DNA from: an uncultured Collinsella sp.
Lineage (GTDB): Bacteria > Actinomycetota > Coriobacteriia > Coriobacteriales > Coriobacteriaceae
DNA length: 34,782 nucleotides
Assembly (NCBI GenBank): GCA_900757235.1
Contig: CAAENB010000157.1
Coordinates: 1-34,782 of the forward strand
Direction of reading: 5' to 3'
The position numbers and the translations under genes are program-made. This document shows positions 7,710 to 15,282 of this stretch, one piece after another (the stretch's first letter is position 1; every line of letters starts with the position of its first letter). The notes under the pieces were generated by a model. That model made no database searches, was not told the DNA's origin, and saw only the letters and a list, made by a program, of their open reading frames with translations.

Positions 7710-7738
7710 ATAGTACGAGCATTGTTTCTCTCGGTCAA
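7710..7738 (-). promoter_or_regulatory. metY promoter
   Basis: On the minus strand TTGACC and TACTAT are separated by exactly 17 bases. Transcription would start near 7703, giving a leader of about 175-180 bases before the metY start codon. Confidence 0.8.
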
Positions 7739-7753
7739 TCACTTAAAAGCGCT

Positions 7754-7768
7754 AACCTGTTATCGGTT
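7754..7768. promoter_or_regulatory. Candidate LysR operator between metY and the LysR gene
   Basis: The dyad AACC-N7-GGTT is centred about 58 bases upstream of the predicted metY start point, near where LysR-type activators usually bind. It also lies about 30 bases before the LysR start codon, so autoregulation would be possible. It is a single short dyad without a perfect T-N11-A match. Confidence 0.4.
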
Positions 7769-7798
7769 TTATAGATAGCAATCGAAAGGATGGCGTCG

Positions 7799-8701
7799 AT
7801 GACCCTTCAGCAGCTTCGTTTTCTGATTGCCGTGGCAGAGTCCGGCTCAATCAACGCCGCAGCTCAGCGCCTCTATACCGCTCAGTCCAACATCTCAAAC
7901 GCCGTCAAAAGCCTGGAACAGGAACTTCATATCGAAATCTTTACGCGCTCTAGCCGCGGTGTTGCACTCACCAACGACGGCACCGAGCTTTTGGGTTATG
8001 CACGCCAGGTCGTAGAGCAGGCCGACATGCTCGAGGCCCGCTACGAGGACGGCGGTACCCCGCAAGCCCGCCTCGCCATTTCCGCCCAGCACTACGCCTT
8101 TTCGGTCGAGGCCTTTGTCAACGTAGTCGAGCGCTGCCGCGACAGCAAGTTCGAGTTCATCATGCGCGAGACCACCACATCGCAGATCATCGATGACGTC
8201 CGCGCATTTCGCAGCGACATCGGCATCCTCTATCTGGACGACTTTAACGCCCGCGTTCTGCAGAAGGCTTTTGCCGATGCGCGCGCGAGCTTCCATCCCC
8301 TATTCGACGCGACGGTCCACGTCTTCGTTAGCGAGCGCCACCCGCTTGCCCGCCGCCCGCAGCTGTCCCTTGCCGACCTCACACCATATACGCGCTACAG
8401 CTTTGAGCAGGGAACCTCAAACTCCTTCTATTACGCCGAGGAACCTTTTAGCTATATCCCTTGCGACCGCAACATACGAATCTCGGACCGCGGAACACTT
8501 ACTAACTTACTTATCACGTCGAACGGCTACACCCTGTCGACCGGTGTCCTCTCCAATGAAATGCAATGGGGTATGGCATCGATCCCGTTAGCAGACGCCC
8601 CAACGATGCACGTAGGCTATATCATGCACGACGAGCGCAAGCCCTCTCCCCTCTTGCAGCAATACCTCGACGAGCTCAACCGCATCATCCATGCCAACTA
8701 A
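7799..8701 (+). CDS. LysR-family transcriptional regulator, divergent from metY
   Basis: This 300-residue protein opens with a classic LysR winged helix-turn-helix (MTLQQLRFLIAVAESGSINA, then AAQRLYTAQSNISNAVKSLE, residues 1-60), followed by a substrate-binding domain (about 90-300) that senses a small effector. The ATG at 7799 is preferred over the ATG at 7790 because the ribosome site GAAAGG abuts the upstream ATG but is nine bases from this one, and family members start at this point. Divergence from metY suggests that it controls sulfur amino acid synthesis, like CysB/CysL-type regulators; the effector, perhaps O-acetylserine or O-acetylhomoserine, is inference. Confidence 0.9.
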   Translation: MTLQQLRFLIAVAESGSINAAAQRLYTAQSNISNAVKSLEQELHIEIFTRSSRGVALTNDGTELLGYARQVVEQADMLEARYEDGGTPQARLAISAQHYAFSVEAFVNVVERCRDSKFEFIMRETTTSQIIDDVRAFRSDIGILYLDDFNARVLQKAFADARASFHPLFDATVHVFVSERHPLARRPQLSLADLTPYTRYSFEQGTSNSFYYAEEPFSYIPCDRNIRISDRGTLTNLLITSNGYTLSTGVLSNEMQWGMASIPLADAPTMHVGYIMHDERKPSPLLQQYLDELNRIIHAN

Positions 8702-8800
8702 CTGTCGGAAGACGGGGTAGAAATCGTAGATTGCTAGTCCCCGGCGGGCATGGCGCTACAATGGTCACTCACACGAAACGTACCCAACGAAAGGAAGCCC

Positions 8801-9286
8801 GTGAAGGTCATCATCTATACCGACGGCTCGGCCCGATCAAATCCGGGACGCGGCGGCTACGGCGCCGTGCTCAAATACACCAACCCCGCCGGCAAGACCT
8901 TCACCTCCGAGCTTTCGCGCGGCTACGCCAAGACCACCAACAACCGCATGGAGCTCATGGCGGTCATCGTGGCGCTCGAGGCACTTAACCGCCCCTGCGA
9001 GGTCGAGGTCCATTCCGATTCGCAGTACGTCGTCAACGCCTTTAACAAGCACTGGATCGACGGCTGGAAAAAGCGCGGATGGAAAACCGCCAACAAGCAG
9101 CCCGTCAAGAACCGCGACCTGTGGGAGCGCCTACTCACCGCCAAAAGCAAGCACAAGGTTGAGTTCATCTGGGTTAAGGGTCACGCCGGCCACGAGCTCA
9201 ACGAACGCTGCGATGAGCTCGCCACCACGGCGGCCGACGGCAGCAACCTCGATATCGATACCGGCTTTAACGAGAGCGACCTGTAA
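8801..9286 (+). CDS. rnhA: Ribonuclease HI
   Basis: A 161-residue RNase H fold enzyme that cuts the RNA strand of RNA-DNA hybrids, as in primer and R-loop removal. The active-site carboxylates are all visible: Asp8 in YTDGSARSNPG, Glu51 in NNRMELMAV, Asp73 in HSDSQYV and Asp138 in NERCDELA, with the His of KGHAGH. The frame can be extended upstream, but the GTG at 8801 has AAGGAAG before it and gives the normal N-terminus MKVIIYTDG. A possible -10 box, TACAAT, is at 8757-8762, without a well-placed -35. Confidence 0.95.
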   Translation: MKVIIYTDGSARSNPGRGGYGAVLKYTNPAGKTFTSELSRGYAKTTNNRMELMAVIVALEALNRPCEVEVHSDSQYVVNAFNKHWIDGWKKRGWKTANKQPVKNRDLWERLLTAKSKHKVEFIWVKGHAGHELNERCDELATTAADGSNLDIDTGFNESDL

Positions 9287-9361
9287 CGGCGTTTTCGCAC
9301 GCTATTTCCTGCCCCCTCGCGCTACACTCATCCTGTAAACCGAACGGCACGAGGGGGATAC

Positions 9362-10468
9362 ATGCTGCGTATAGCGACCATCGGCACATCCATGATTACC
9401 GACGACTTTATCCAGGTCGTCAACGCCAACGACCAAGCCGCGTTTGTGGGCACGCTCTCGCGCGATGCCGAGCGCGGCGCCGCCTTTGCCGCCGAACACG
9501 GCGGCGAGCGTAACTTCACCGCACTTGACGAGCTTGCGTCCGCCGACGACGTCGACGCCGTCTACATCGGCAGCCCCAATGCGCTCCACTACGAGCAGGC
9601 CCTTGCCTGCATCGCCGGTGGCAAGCATGTCATCGTCGAGAAGCCCTTCTGCGCCACCGAGGCGCAGGCGCTCGAGGTCTTCCGCGCTGCCGAGGCAGCA
9701 GGTGTCGTGGCCCTCGAGGCCATGCGTCCCCTCCACGATCCCGCCTTCCACGCCATCGAGGACGCCCTGGGCGAGATTGCCCCCATCCGCCGCGCCTCAT
9801 TGCGCTTTGGCAAATATTCCTCGCGCTACAACGAGGTTCTCGTGGGGCGCGCCACCAATATCTTCGACTGCCACATGGCCTCGGGCTCCCTCATGGACAT
9901 CGGCGTCTATACCGTCGAGCCCATGGTCGAGATTTTCGGCATGCCCTCCGGCATCACCAGCATGACCACGCTGCTCGACCCTGCCACGCGACAGCTCACG
10001 CACGGGCCCATTGACGGCTGCGGCTCCATCCTTGCCAGTTACGGCGGCGGTCGCATCTCGGTTGAACTCGCGCATTCCAAGATCACGAATGATCTGCTGC
10101 CCTCGCAAATCGAAGGCGAGCGTGGCACTATCCAGATTGACCATCTGTCCACGCCCCGCAACGTCCGCATCGACTATCGCGGCGACGTCGTACGCGGCTC
10201 GGCGACCGAGGCACCGCGCGAACAGAGCGACAACGGCCGCGTGCTCGACCTGCCCAAATCGAGCAACACCATGGAATACGAGCTCGCCGACTTTATCACC
10301 GCCATCGGCGGCATCGATAACGTTAAGGAAGAGATTTGGGAGACCCCGGCGGGACGCCACGAGCTTGGCCACTACCGCGATGTCACGCTCGTCTCACTGC
10401 GCATCATGGATGCCGTGCGCCAGCAGGCCGGCATAACCTTCCCGGCCGACGCAGGCAAGCAGGCCTAG
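9362..10468 (+). CDS. Gfo/Idh/MocA family NAD(P)-dependent oxidoreductase
   Basis: This 368-residue protein has an N-terminal Rossmann fold (MLRIATIGTSMITDDF) and the EKP motif in KHVIVEKPFCAT (about residue 98). GSLMDIGVYTVEPM is the typical start of the C-terminal sheet domain. It is probably a sugar or polyol dehydrogenase with unknown substrate. GAGGGGG lies just before the ATG. That ribosome site is part of CGAGGGGG (9350-9357), which can pair perfectly with CCCCCTCG at 9312-9319 on any transcript that reads through from rnhA, so translation may depend on a promoter between the two arms. The acylphosphatase gene follows two bases after its stop, implying co-transcription. Confidence 0.87.
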   Translation: MLRIATIGTSMITDDFIQVVNANDQAAFVGTLSRDAERGAAFAAEHGGERNFTALDELASADDVDAVYIGSPNALHYEQALACIAGGKHVIVEKPFCATEAQALEVFRAAEAAGVVALEAMRPLHDPAFHAIEDALGEIAPIRRASLRFGKYSSRYNEVLVGRATNIFDCHMASGSLMDIGVYTVEPMVEIFGMPSGITSMTTLLDPATRQLTHGPIDGCGSILASYGGGRISVELAHSKITNDLLPSQIEGERGTIQIDHLSTPRNVRIDYRGDVVRGSATEAPREQSDNGRVLDLPKSSNTMEYELADFITAIGGIDNVKEEIWETPAGRHELGHYRDVTLVSLRIMDAVRQQAGITFPADAGKQA

Positions 10469-10470
10469 CG

Positions 10471-10881
10471 ATGGGCTTCTTCGATACGTTCTTCTCCAGC
10501 GTCACCGGCGGCAGTCGAGAGCCTCAAAAACCATCAAACGTCGAGCTCGAGCTGCGCCGCAGGCTTACTGTACTCGCAAGCGACGAGGCCACTCAAGACA
10601 CCCCGCAGCGCTATTTCCTGCGGTGGGAGGGGCAGGTCCAGGGCGTCGGTTTCCGCTTCACCAACACCAACCTCGCGCAGGCACGCTCCCTCACCGGCTG
10701 GGTGCGCAATATGGAAGACGGCTCGGTTGAGATGGAGCTACAAGGCACGCCGGCAAACATCGTGTCTCATCTCGAGGCGCTTCATGCCTCCTACGAGCGC
10801 ATGGGAACGCGTTTTCGCCTCGTAGACGCCCAGACCCGAGCCCCACTTGCCAATGAAGACGGTTTCATTCCTCGTTATTAG
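10471..10881 (+). CDS. Acylphosphatase with N-terminal extension
   Basis: A 136-residue protein. Residues about 46-136 form an acylphosphatase domain with the catalytic Arg62 in GQVQGVGFRF and Asn80 in LTGWVRNMEDG. The family hydrolyses acyl phosphates such as acetyl or carbamoyl phosphate. Stand-alone acylphosphatases are usually about 90-100 residues; the first 45 residues (MGFFDTFFSSVTGG and a charged helix) are an extra segment of unknown role. It starts two bases after the stop of the preceding oxidoreductase gene, so translation is probably coupled. Acyl phosphates are also intermediates of the acyl kinase pair at 22659-24782, but no direct link is shown. Confidence 0.88.
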   Translation: MGFFDTFFSSVTGGSREPQKPSNVELELRRRLTVLASDEATQDTPQRYFLRWEGQVQGVGFRFTNTNLAQARSLTGWVRNMEDGSVEMELQGTPANIVSHLEALHASYERMGTRFRLVDAQTRAPLANEDGFIPRY

Positions 10882-10891
10882 TATTGTGTGC

Positions 10892-10909
10892 TAAATACGG
10901 TATCATTTA
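10892..10909. promoter_or_regulatory. Candidate autoregulatory operator of the PerR-like gene
   Basis: The dyad TAAAT-N8-ATTTA overlaps a possible -10 box (TATCAT, 10901-10906) about 35 bases upstream of the Fur/PerR-family start codon. AT-rich dyads of this size are usual Fur-family sites; this one does not closely match the textbook PerR box. Confidence 0.35.
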
Positions 10910-10942
10910 CCTACGACCGTTGATAGAAAAGAGGCGAGGCGC

Positions 10943-11323
10943 ATGGCGGTGCAGAGAAGGAATACCAAGCAGCGAAAGCTGGTTCTTGACGCTGTGCGCC
11001 AAAGCTATAACCATCCCACCGCCGACGAAATCTACAACGCCGTACGCGAACAGGATGACAAGATCAGCCGCGGCACGGTCTACCGCAACCTCAATCTCTT
11101 AGCCGACGCAGGGGAGATTCTCTCTATTAAGACGCCGGGCGGCAGCCGCTTCGATCGCACGATCGAGCCGCATGCGCATATCATCTGCACCTCGTGCAGC
11201 CGCGTCATCGACGTACCGCTCCCCTTCGATGCCCAGCTCGACGCCAAGGCGTCCGAGCAAATCGGCTGGCACGTCACGTCGCACTACACCATCTTCGAGG
11301 GTCTCTGCCCCGACTGCCGGTAG
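10943..11323 (+). CDS. perR: Fur-family regulator, PerR type
   Basis: A 126-residue Fur-family repressor. The N-terminal winged helix includes HPTADEIYNAV and RGTVYRNLNLL. The C-terminal metal domain has zinc cysteines Cys82, Cys85 (CTSC), Cys122 and Cys125 (CPDC), and regulatory ligands His24, Asp71, His77 and His79. Asp90 lies eleven residues after His79, the spacing of His93 and Asp104 in Bacillus PerR, where Fur proteins have glutamate; this favours a peroxide sensor over an iron sensor. Asp90 and spacing are seen; peroxide sensing is inference. GAGGCGAGG precedes the ATG. The stop codon lies inside one arm of the inverted repeat at 11320-11404. Confidence 0.85.
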   Translation: MAVQRRNTKQRKLVLDAVRQSYNHPTADEIYNAVREQDDKISRGTVYRNLNLLADAGEILSIKTPGGSRFDRTIEPHAHIICTSCSRVIDVPLPFDAQLDAKASEQIGWHVTSHYTIFEGLCPDCR

Positions 11324-11404
11324 ATGTTTGGGACATGCCTTACAATTCACCTTTCCGCACTTTGCAGCAAAAAGTAGATTTCTAGACATGTCCCAAATGT
11401 CTAC
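11320..11404. repeat. Inverted repeat spanning the stop codons of two convergent genes
   Basis: The left arm GTAGATGTTTGGGACATG (11320-11337) and right arm CATGTCCCAAATGTCTAC (11387-11404) match at 16 of 18 positions as an inverted repeat, with a 49-base interior. The TAG of the PerR-like gene lies in the left arm and the TAG of the minus-strand HAD gene in the right arm. It may be a long bidirectional terminator or a small palindromic element that landed between the genes and supplied both stops. Confidence 0.7.
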
Positions 11405-12198
11405 TCAGCAAGTAGACGACGCAGCTCTTCTTCGACCGTGCGCACGTAGCGGACACGGTCATTGATACCGCGCATGCTGGGATTGCAGCTCTCCATCAAA
11501 TAGGGATGGCCCACGACGTTGAGCATGTCGCAATCGTTCTCATTGTCGCCAAACGCCATCATCTCATCGGGCGAAACCCCCAGGGCACGACCGTAATCGG
11601 CAAGCGCGGAGCCCTTGCCCGAACCGAAACCGATAAAGTCCGTCCATTCGGTTCCCGACGTCATAACGTCGACACGGTCGCTAAAGAGGCGCTCAAAATA
11701 CTCCAGCGCCGCCGGCTGCTCCGCCTCGGGCGTCTGGAAGGCAATCTTAATGACGTCCTCGTCGATGTCCTCGGGACGGTCGACCACCGCCACATCGCAG
11801 TGGACCTCATAGCGCAGGTGGTCAACAAACGCATCGTTGCCGCTCATGGTGTAGAGGTGCCCCTCGCACGAAAGTGTCACGTCGGCATGGGGATACGCAA
11901 CCACGGCATTCGCGATATCCATAGCAAGGCTACGCTCCATAGAACGCTTGACAACGGCACGCCCCTCGCTCATCACCAGGGCTCCGTTTTCGCATACATA
12001 GGCGAGCTCATCGGCCACCGGGGCAAACAGGTAGCGCAAGCTCGCATATTGACGGCCGCTCGCCGGCATAAACACGATACCGCGACGATGCAGCTCATCG
12101 ATGAGCTCAAAGGCCTCGGAACGCGGCTCGCGCTCCCCCGGATGCAGCAGAGTGCCGTCCAAATCGCATGCAATCAGCTTGATTCCCTCAAGACCCAT
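11401..12198 (-). CDS. HAD-superfamily phosphatase, Cof type
   Basis: This 265-residue protein has HAD motif I, LIACDLDGTLLHP (Asp12 and Asp14, nucleophile and acid/base), a cap domain of the Cof/YidA type, and motif IV in MMAFGDNENDCDML, which binds magnesium. Family members dephosphorylate sugar phosphates, flavin or pyridoxal phosphates with loose specificity, so the substrate is open. The start chosen is the ATG after GGGGGAAG; upstream ATGs in the same frame run into the terminator hairpin at 12227-12269 and are unlikely. Only about 25 bases separate the terminator from the start, so its transcription probably relies on readthrough from the SlyD/UreE-like genes or on a promoter overlapping the hairpin. 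Confidence 0.87.
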   Translation of the reverse strand: MGLEGIKLIACDLDGTLLHPGEREPRSEAFELIDELHRRGIVFMPASGRQYASLRYLFAPVADELAYVCENGALVMSEGRAVVKRSMERSLAMDIANAVVAYPHADVTLSCEGHLYTMSGNDAFVDHLRYEVHCDVAVVDRPEDIDEDVIKIAFQTPEAEQPAALEYFERLFSDRVDVMTSGTEWTDFIGFGSGKGSALADYGRALGVSPDEMMAFGDNENDCDMLNVVGHPYLMESCNPSMRGINDRVRYVRTVEEELRRLLAE

Positions 12199-12222
12199 AT
12201 GCTTCCCCCAAAACATCTCATC

Positions 12223-12269
12223 AAAAGTAAGACGGACTTTGAATAGTTGCCCCTCAAAGTCCGTCTTAC
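12223..12269 (-). terminator. Intrinsic terminator after the UreE-like gene
   Basis: On the minus strand a perfect 16-bp stem, GTAAGACGGACTTTGA with TCAAAGTCCGTCTTAC, has an 11-base loop and is followed by TTTTGATG. It separates the UreE-like gene from the downstream HAD gene. Confidence 0.87.
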
Positions 12270-12281
12270 CCATACGCACGC

Positions 12282-12860
12282 TTAGCCGCGCGTCTTTTTT
12301 ACGATGGTAAAATCGGGAGCCATGCTCACGACAACATCGGCCGCACTCGACGCAAAGCGTCGGCCCGCATCGAGCTCGCGCGAAACGATCGAGATTCGAG
12401 CCCCCTCGACACCCCGGAGCATGCGGCCCAAAACAGGCTGCACCGGCGTATACATGCGCACGGTATGCTCGTCCGAGTCGCCCCGGAAGAGCGGCGCATG
12501 CATGTTGCCGATCTCCCAACACGCATGCGCGAGCGCAATCGGATCCATGCGGTCGACTTCGACCAAATAAACCTCGGCGCTGCGCAGGCGCACGACAACC
12601 GCCACGGGCACTATGCCCGAACGGTCGATGACAAGCACATCGCCATCGGCAAGGCGATCGCCATCGGCAGCGCCCAGCCGAATATCGACCGTACGCCCCA
12701 GCTCCGTCACGCCCACAAATGTGCGGGCATCGGCCTGGTCCCAATCGAGTAGTAGCTCATCGACCCCAAAGACACCGCCCAGCTCCCGGCGAAGCAAAAG
12801 CTCATAGGACGGGTCGTTGAGATTTCCGAGGCACGCTGTCGAAACCAGATTCGCAGGCAT
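12282..12860 (-). CDS. UreE-like metallochaperone (orphan, no urease nearby)
   Basis: This 192-residue protein looks like UreE, the nickel carrier for urease. The N-terminal half is a small beta domain (RTVDIRLGAADGDRLADGDVL). The C-terminal half has the family's core, DPIALAHACWEIGNMHAPLF, where UreE has the GNRH motif with its dimer-interface metal-binding histidine, then PVLGRMLRGVEGA, close to the UreE helix. There is no histidine-rich tail. No urease subunit or UreF/G/D gene lies in the window. Its ATG is three bases after the stop of the SlyD-like gene, so the two are translationally coupled; SlyD is itself a nickel-binding chaperone. Nickel or another metal handling is inference; similarity to UreE is moderate. 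Confidence 0.68.
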   Translation of the reverse strand: MPANLVSTACLGNLNDPSYELLLRRELGGVFGVDELLLDWDQADARTFVGVTELGRTVDIRLGAADGDRLADGDVLVIDRSGIVPVAVVVRLRSAEVYLVEVDRMDPIALAHACWEIGNMHAPLFRGDSDEHTVRMYTPVQPVLGRMLRGVEGARISIVSRELDAGRRFASSAADVVVSMAPDFTIVKKTRG

Positions 12861-12863
12861 GGC

Positions 12864-13292
12864 CTAGTCCTCGACCTCGACGAGCTCGATATCAAAGTTG
12901 AGATCCTTGCCGGCGAGCTCGTGGTTGGCGTCGAGCGTCACGGCCTCGGGCGTCACGTCGATGACCACGGCGGGGACGGGCATGCCGCTCGGCGTGGACA
13001 GGAAGAGCTTCATGCCCTTCTCGATCTGCTCGATATTGGGAACCTGCTCGGCCGGGAAGGTCAGAACCATCTCGGGATTGTGCTCGCCGTAGGCATCGGC
13101 AGCAGGAATGTGCACGGTCTTCTTCTCGCCAACTTGCATATCGACCACGGCGGCGTCGAAGCCCTTGATCATCTGACCGGCGCCACAGGTGAACTCCAGT
13201 GGCTCGCCGCGATCGTAGGAACTATCGAACTGCGTACCGTCATCGAGCGTGCCGCGATAATGGGTCTTGACCTTCTTGCCCTGGTTGGACAT
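12864..13292 (-). CDS. FKBP-type peptidyl-prolyl isomerase, SlyD-like
   Basis: A 142-residue protein with an FKBP fold (THYRGTLDDGTQFDSSYDRG, then GAGQMIKGFDAAVVDMQVGE) interrupted by the insert-in-flap chaperone domain (about residues 70-120), the layout of SlyD. SlyD combines prolyl isomerase and folding activity, and in enterobacteria delivers nickel to hydrogenase maturation through a metal-rich tail; this protein ends in EVED and has no His/Cys tail. The ATG at 13292 has GGAGGT well placed; the frame upstream has no better start. It heads a two-gene unit with the UreE-like protein and is divergent from the dipeptidase gene. Confidence 0.88.
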   Translation of the reverse strand: MSNQGKKVKTHYRGTLDDGTQFDSSYDRGEPLEFTCGAGQMIKGFDAAVVDMQVGEKKTVHIPAADAYGEHNPEMVLTFPAEQVPNIEQIEKGMKLFLSTPSGMPVPAVVIDVTPEAVTLDANHELAGKDLNFDIELVEVED

Positions 13293-13411
13293 GGTAACCT
13301 CCGTGATAAGGGCGGCGCAAACGCAAGCCGCCGTGAACATATGGCGCTAACTATACCCTAGTCATACAATTCAAAGACAGTTTGCAAAGAAACGCTGCAA
13401 CCGGAGGAACC

Positions 13412-14425
13412 ATGGCATATCCCGTATTTGACCTACATTGCGACACCGCCGACCGCATCGGCTGGGCCACGCTCGATCTCGACCTACGCTTTACCGCCGG
13501 CACCGACGGTTATTTCCCCGGCGACGAAACGCATCCGCAAGATTTCGACCTCATCGAGGGCAACGCCTGCGCCATCTCGCTCGCAAAGATCGGCAACACG
13601 CCGTGGGCACAGTGCTTCGCCACGTTTGTCCCCGACGAGATTCCCACCGCCCACGCCGCGCGCTTCCAGGCACAGATCATGGCGCATATGAGCGGCCAGG
13701 CAATGCTCAACCACGACCGCATGGTCAACGTACGCAGCGCCGCTGACATTCGCCCTGCGCTCAAAGACGGCAAGGTCGCCTGCATCCACACCATCGAAAA
13801 CGCCACGTTCTTTGCCGAGGACCCCGCGCTGATCGAGGTGCTCAAGGGCCTGGGCGTACTCATGTCATCACTCAGCTGGAACGCGCAGGGGCCGCTCGCG
13901 AGCGGCCACGACACCCACGCCGGCCTCACCGCCGCCGGCATCGAGGCGCTCACGCAGATGGAGCACGCCGGCATGGTGCTCGACGTCTCCCACCTCAACG
14001 ATGAGTGCTTTGACGAGGTTGTCGCCCACGCCACGCGCCCCTTCGTCGCCAGTCACTCCAACTCCCGCGCAGTCTGCGGCGTCAAGCGCAACCTTACCGA
14101 TGACCAGTTCCGCACCATTCGCGACATGGGCGGCATCGTCGGCCTCAACTACTGCAGCGAGTTCCTATCCAACGACGCAACCGACGAGACCGCCGCAGAC
14201 GTCACCTTCGATCAACTGGCAGCACATATCGAACACTGGCTCGACCTGGGTGGCGAGGACGTCATCGCGCTCGGCGGTGACTGGGACGGCGCAACTGTGC
14301 CCGCCTTCCTCTCCGATGCCAGCAAGATGCCCGAGTTCCAGAACATGCTTTCCAAGCACTTTGGCAAGACCGTGATGCAAAAGCTCTGCAGCGACAACGC
14401 GCTTGCCTTCTTTGAGCGTTATTAA
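13412..14425 (+). CDS. Membrane-dipeptidase-family (M19) dipeptidase
   Basis: This 337-residue protein has the M19 renal-dipeptidase pattern: FDLHCDTADR (first zinc ligands, His9 and Asp11), CIHTIENATFF with the bridging glutamate, VLDVSHLND and FVASHSNSRAVC with the further metal histidines, and IALGGDWDG near the C-terminus. It cleaves dipeptides, sometimes with D-residues, and could take part in peptide use or wall turnover. No signal peptide is seen, so it is probably cytoplasmic. GGAGGAACC precedes the ATG. A hairpin (14443-14476) follows the stop. Confidence 0.9.
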   Translation: MAYPVFDLHCDTADRIGWATLDLDLRFTAGTDGYFPGDETHPQDFDLIEGNACAISLAKIGNTPWAQCFATFVPDEIPTAHAARFQAQIMAHMSGQAMLNHDRMVNVRSAADIRPALKDGKVACIHTIENATFFAEDPALIEVLKGLGVLMSSLSWNAQGPLASGHDTHAGLTAAGIEALTQMEHAGMVLDVSHLNDECFDEVVAHATRPFVASHSNSRAVCGVKRNLTDDQFRTIRDMGGIVGLNYCSEFLSNDATDETAADVTFDQLAAHIEHWLDLGGEDVIALGGDWDGATVPAFLSDASKMPEFQNMLSKHFGKTVMQKLCSDNALAFFERY

Positions 14426-14442
14426 TTTCACATCCCTTGAGC

Positions 14443-14476
14443 GGGCCGGTATGCCGAACGGTCGACATGCCGGCCC
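14443..14476 (+). terminator. Hairpin after the dipeptidase gene
   Basis: GGGCCGGTATG pairs with CATGCCGGCCC (10 of 11) around a 12-base loop. There is no U-tract, so it may be a Rho-dependent or partial terminator, or an mRNA-stabilising hairpin. It lies upstream of the TTG start chosen for the next gene and argues against that gene's earlier start candidates. Confidence 0.5.
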
Positions 14477-14499
14477 GTCTCCAATCTGAAGGGCCGCTT

Positions 14500-15276
14500 T
14501 TGACGCAGCAATTTACGATTTCCGTCTCCCGACCGGATGGGACGTCCTTGCCCGTCGTCGTTACCAAAAAGCGCGTCAAGAACTTCAACCTACGCGTCAC
14601 ATCGAGCGGCGAGGTCCACGCCAGCGCACCGATCGGCGCCAGCCGCGAGCGTATCGAAGCGTTTGTGAAGCGCAACAGCGCCTGGATTATCAGCCGACTT
14701 GCCCAGCGCGAACAACGTCAGGCGACGGCGCGAGAGCCGCTCAGCTCCTCGTCCGTCATTGCACTTTGGGGCAAGCCCATCACGGTACAGGACGCGCTCG
14801 ATCACAACTTTGCATCACCCGCACCGCGACCCAAACAGACCACCTTCGCAAGTTTTATGGGTACCGATGAATCGGACGAAAGCCCACAGGCAAAGCGGCA
14901 CGCAATCCTCGACGGCCTAACGTCCGATGAGCTCCAAGCCCACATCGACCAGCTCTATACGTCCGAAGTCACATCGGCGCTACGCGATATGGTGCACGCA
15001 TACGAAATCGCAATGGGTGTCGCCGTTTCCCGCGTTTCCGTACGCAGCATGAAAACGCGTTGGGGCTCATGCACGCCCAAATCCGGCGCCGTTCGCATCG
15101 CACGAGAACTTGCCGCCTATCCCGTCGAATGCCTCGACATGGTTGTCGCCCACGAGCTCGTCCACTTGCTCGAGCCAAGCCACAATCAGCGATTTCACGC
15201 CCTGCTCGACACGTACTGCCCCAACAATAGAGCGCTGTCACAGCGGCTCAAGCAGCCACCCATAGAGATGTATTAG
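14500..15276 (+). CDS. YgjP-like (DUF45) metallopeptidase
   Basis: This 258-residue protein has the zinc motif HELVH in MVVAHELVHLLEPSHNQRFH, with the further histidine of the SprT/WLM-like clan, and the upstream signature MKTRWGSCTPKSGAVRIA that defines the YgjP/DUF45 family (PF01863). The N-terminal half (KKRVKNFNLRVTSSGEVHASAP) is the usual small beta domain. The exact role is not established; proximity to type I restriction systems is common for the family but is not seen here. The TTG at 14500 has GAAGGG six bases before it; earlier starts at 14437 and 14467 fall in the hairpin at 14443-14476. It converges on folB with six bases between stops. Confidence 0.82.
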   Translation: MTQQFTISVSRPDGTSLPVVVTKKRVKNFNLRVTSSGEVHASAPIGASRERIEAFVKRNSAWIISRLAQREQRQATAREPLSSSSVIALWGKPITVQDALDHNFASPAPRPKQTTFASFMGTDESDESPQAKRHAILDGLTSDELQAHIDQLYTSEVTSALRDMVHAYEIAMGVAVSRVSVRSMKTRWGSCTPKSGAVRIARELAAYPVECLDMVVAHELVHLLEPSHNQRFHALLDTYCPNNRALSQRLKQPPIEMY

Positions 15277-15282
15277 AACCGG

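Noticed and set aside
6068..7774. 568-codon open frame on the plus strand opposite metY
   Set aside because: It lies antisense to a clear metY with matching codon pattern, has no ribosome site and no recognisable domain; long antisense frames are common in GC-rich DNA.
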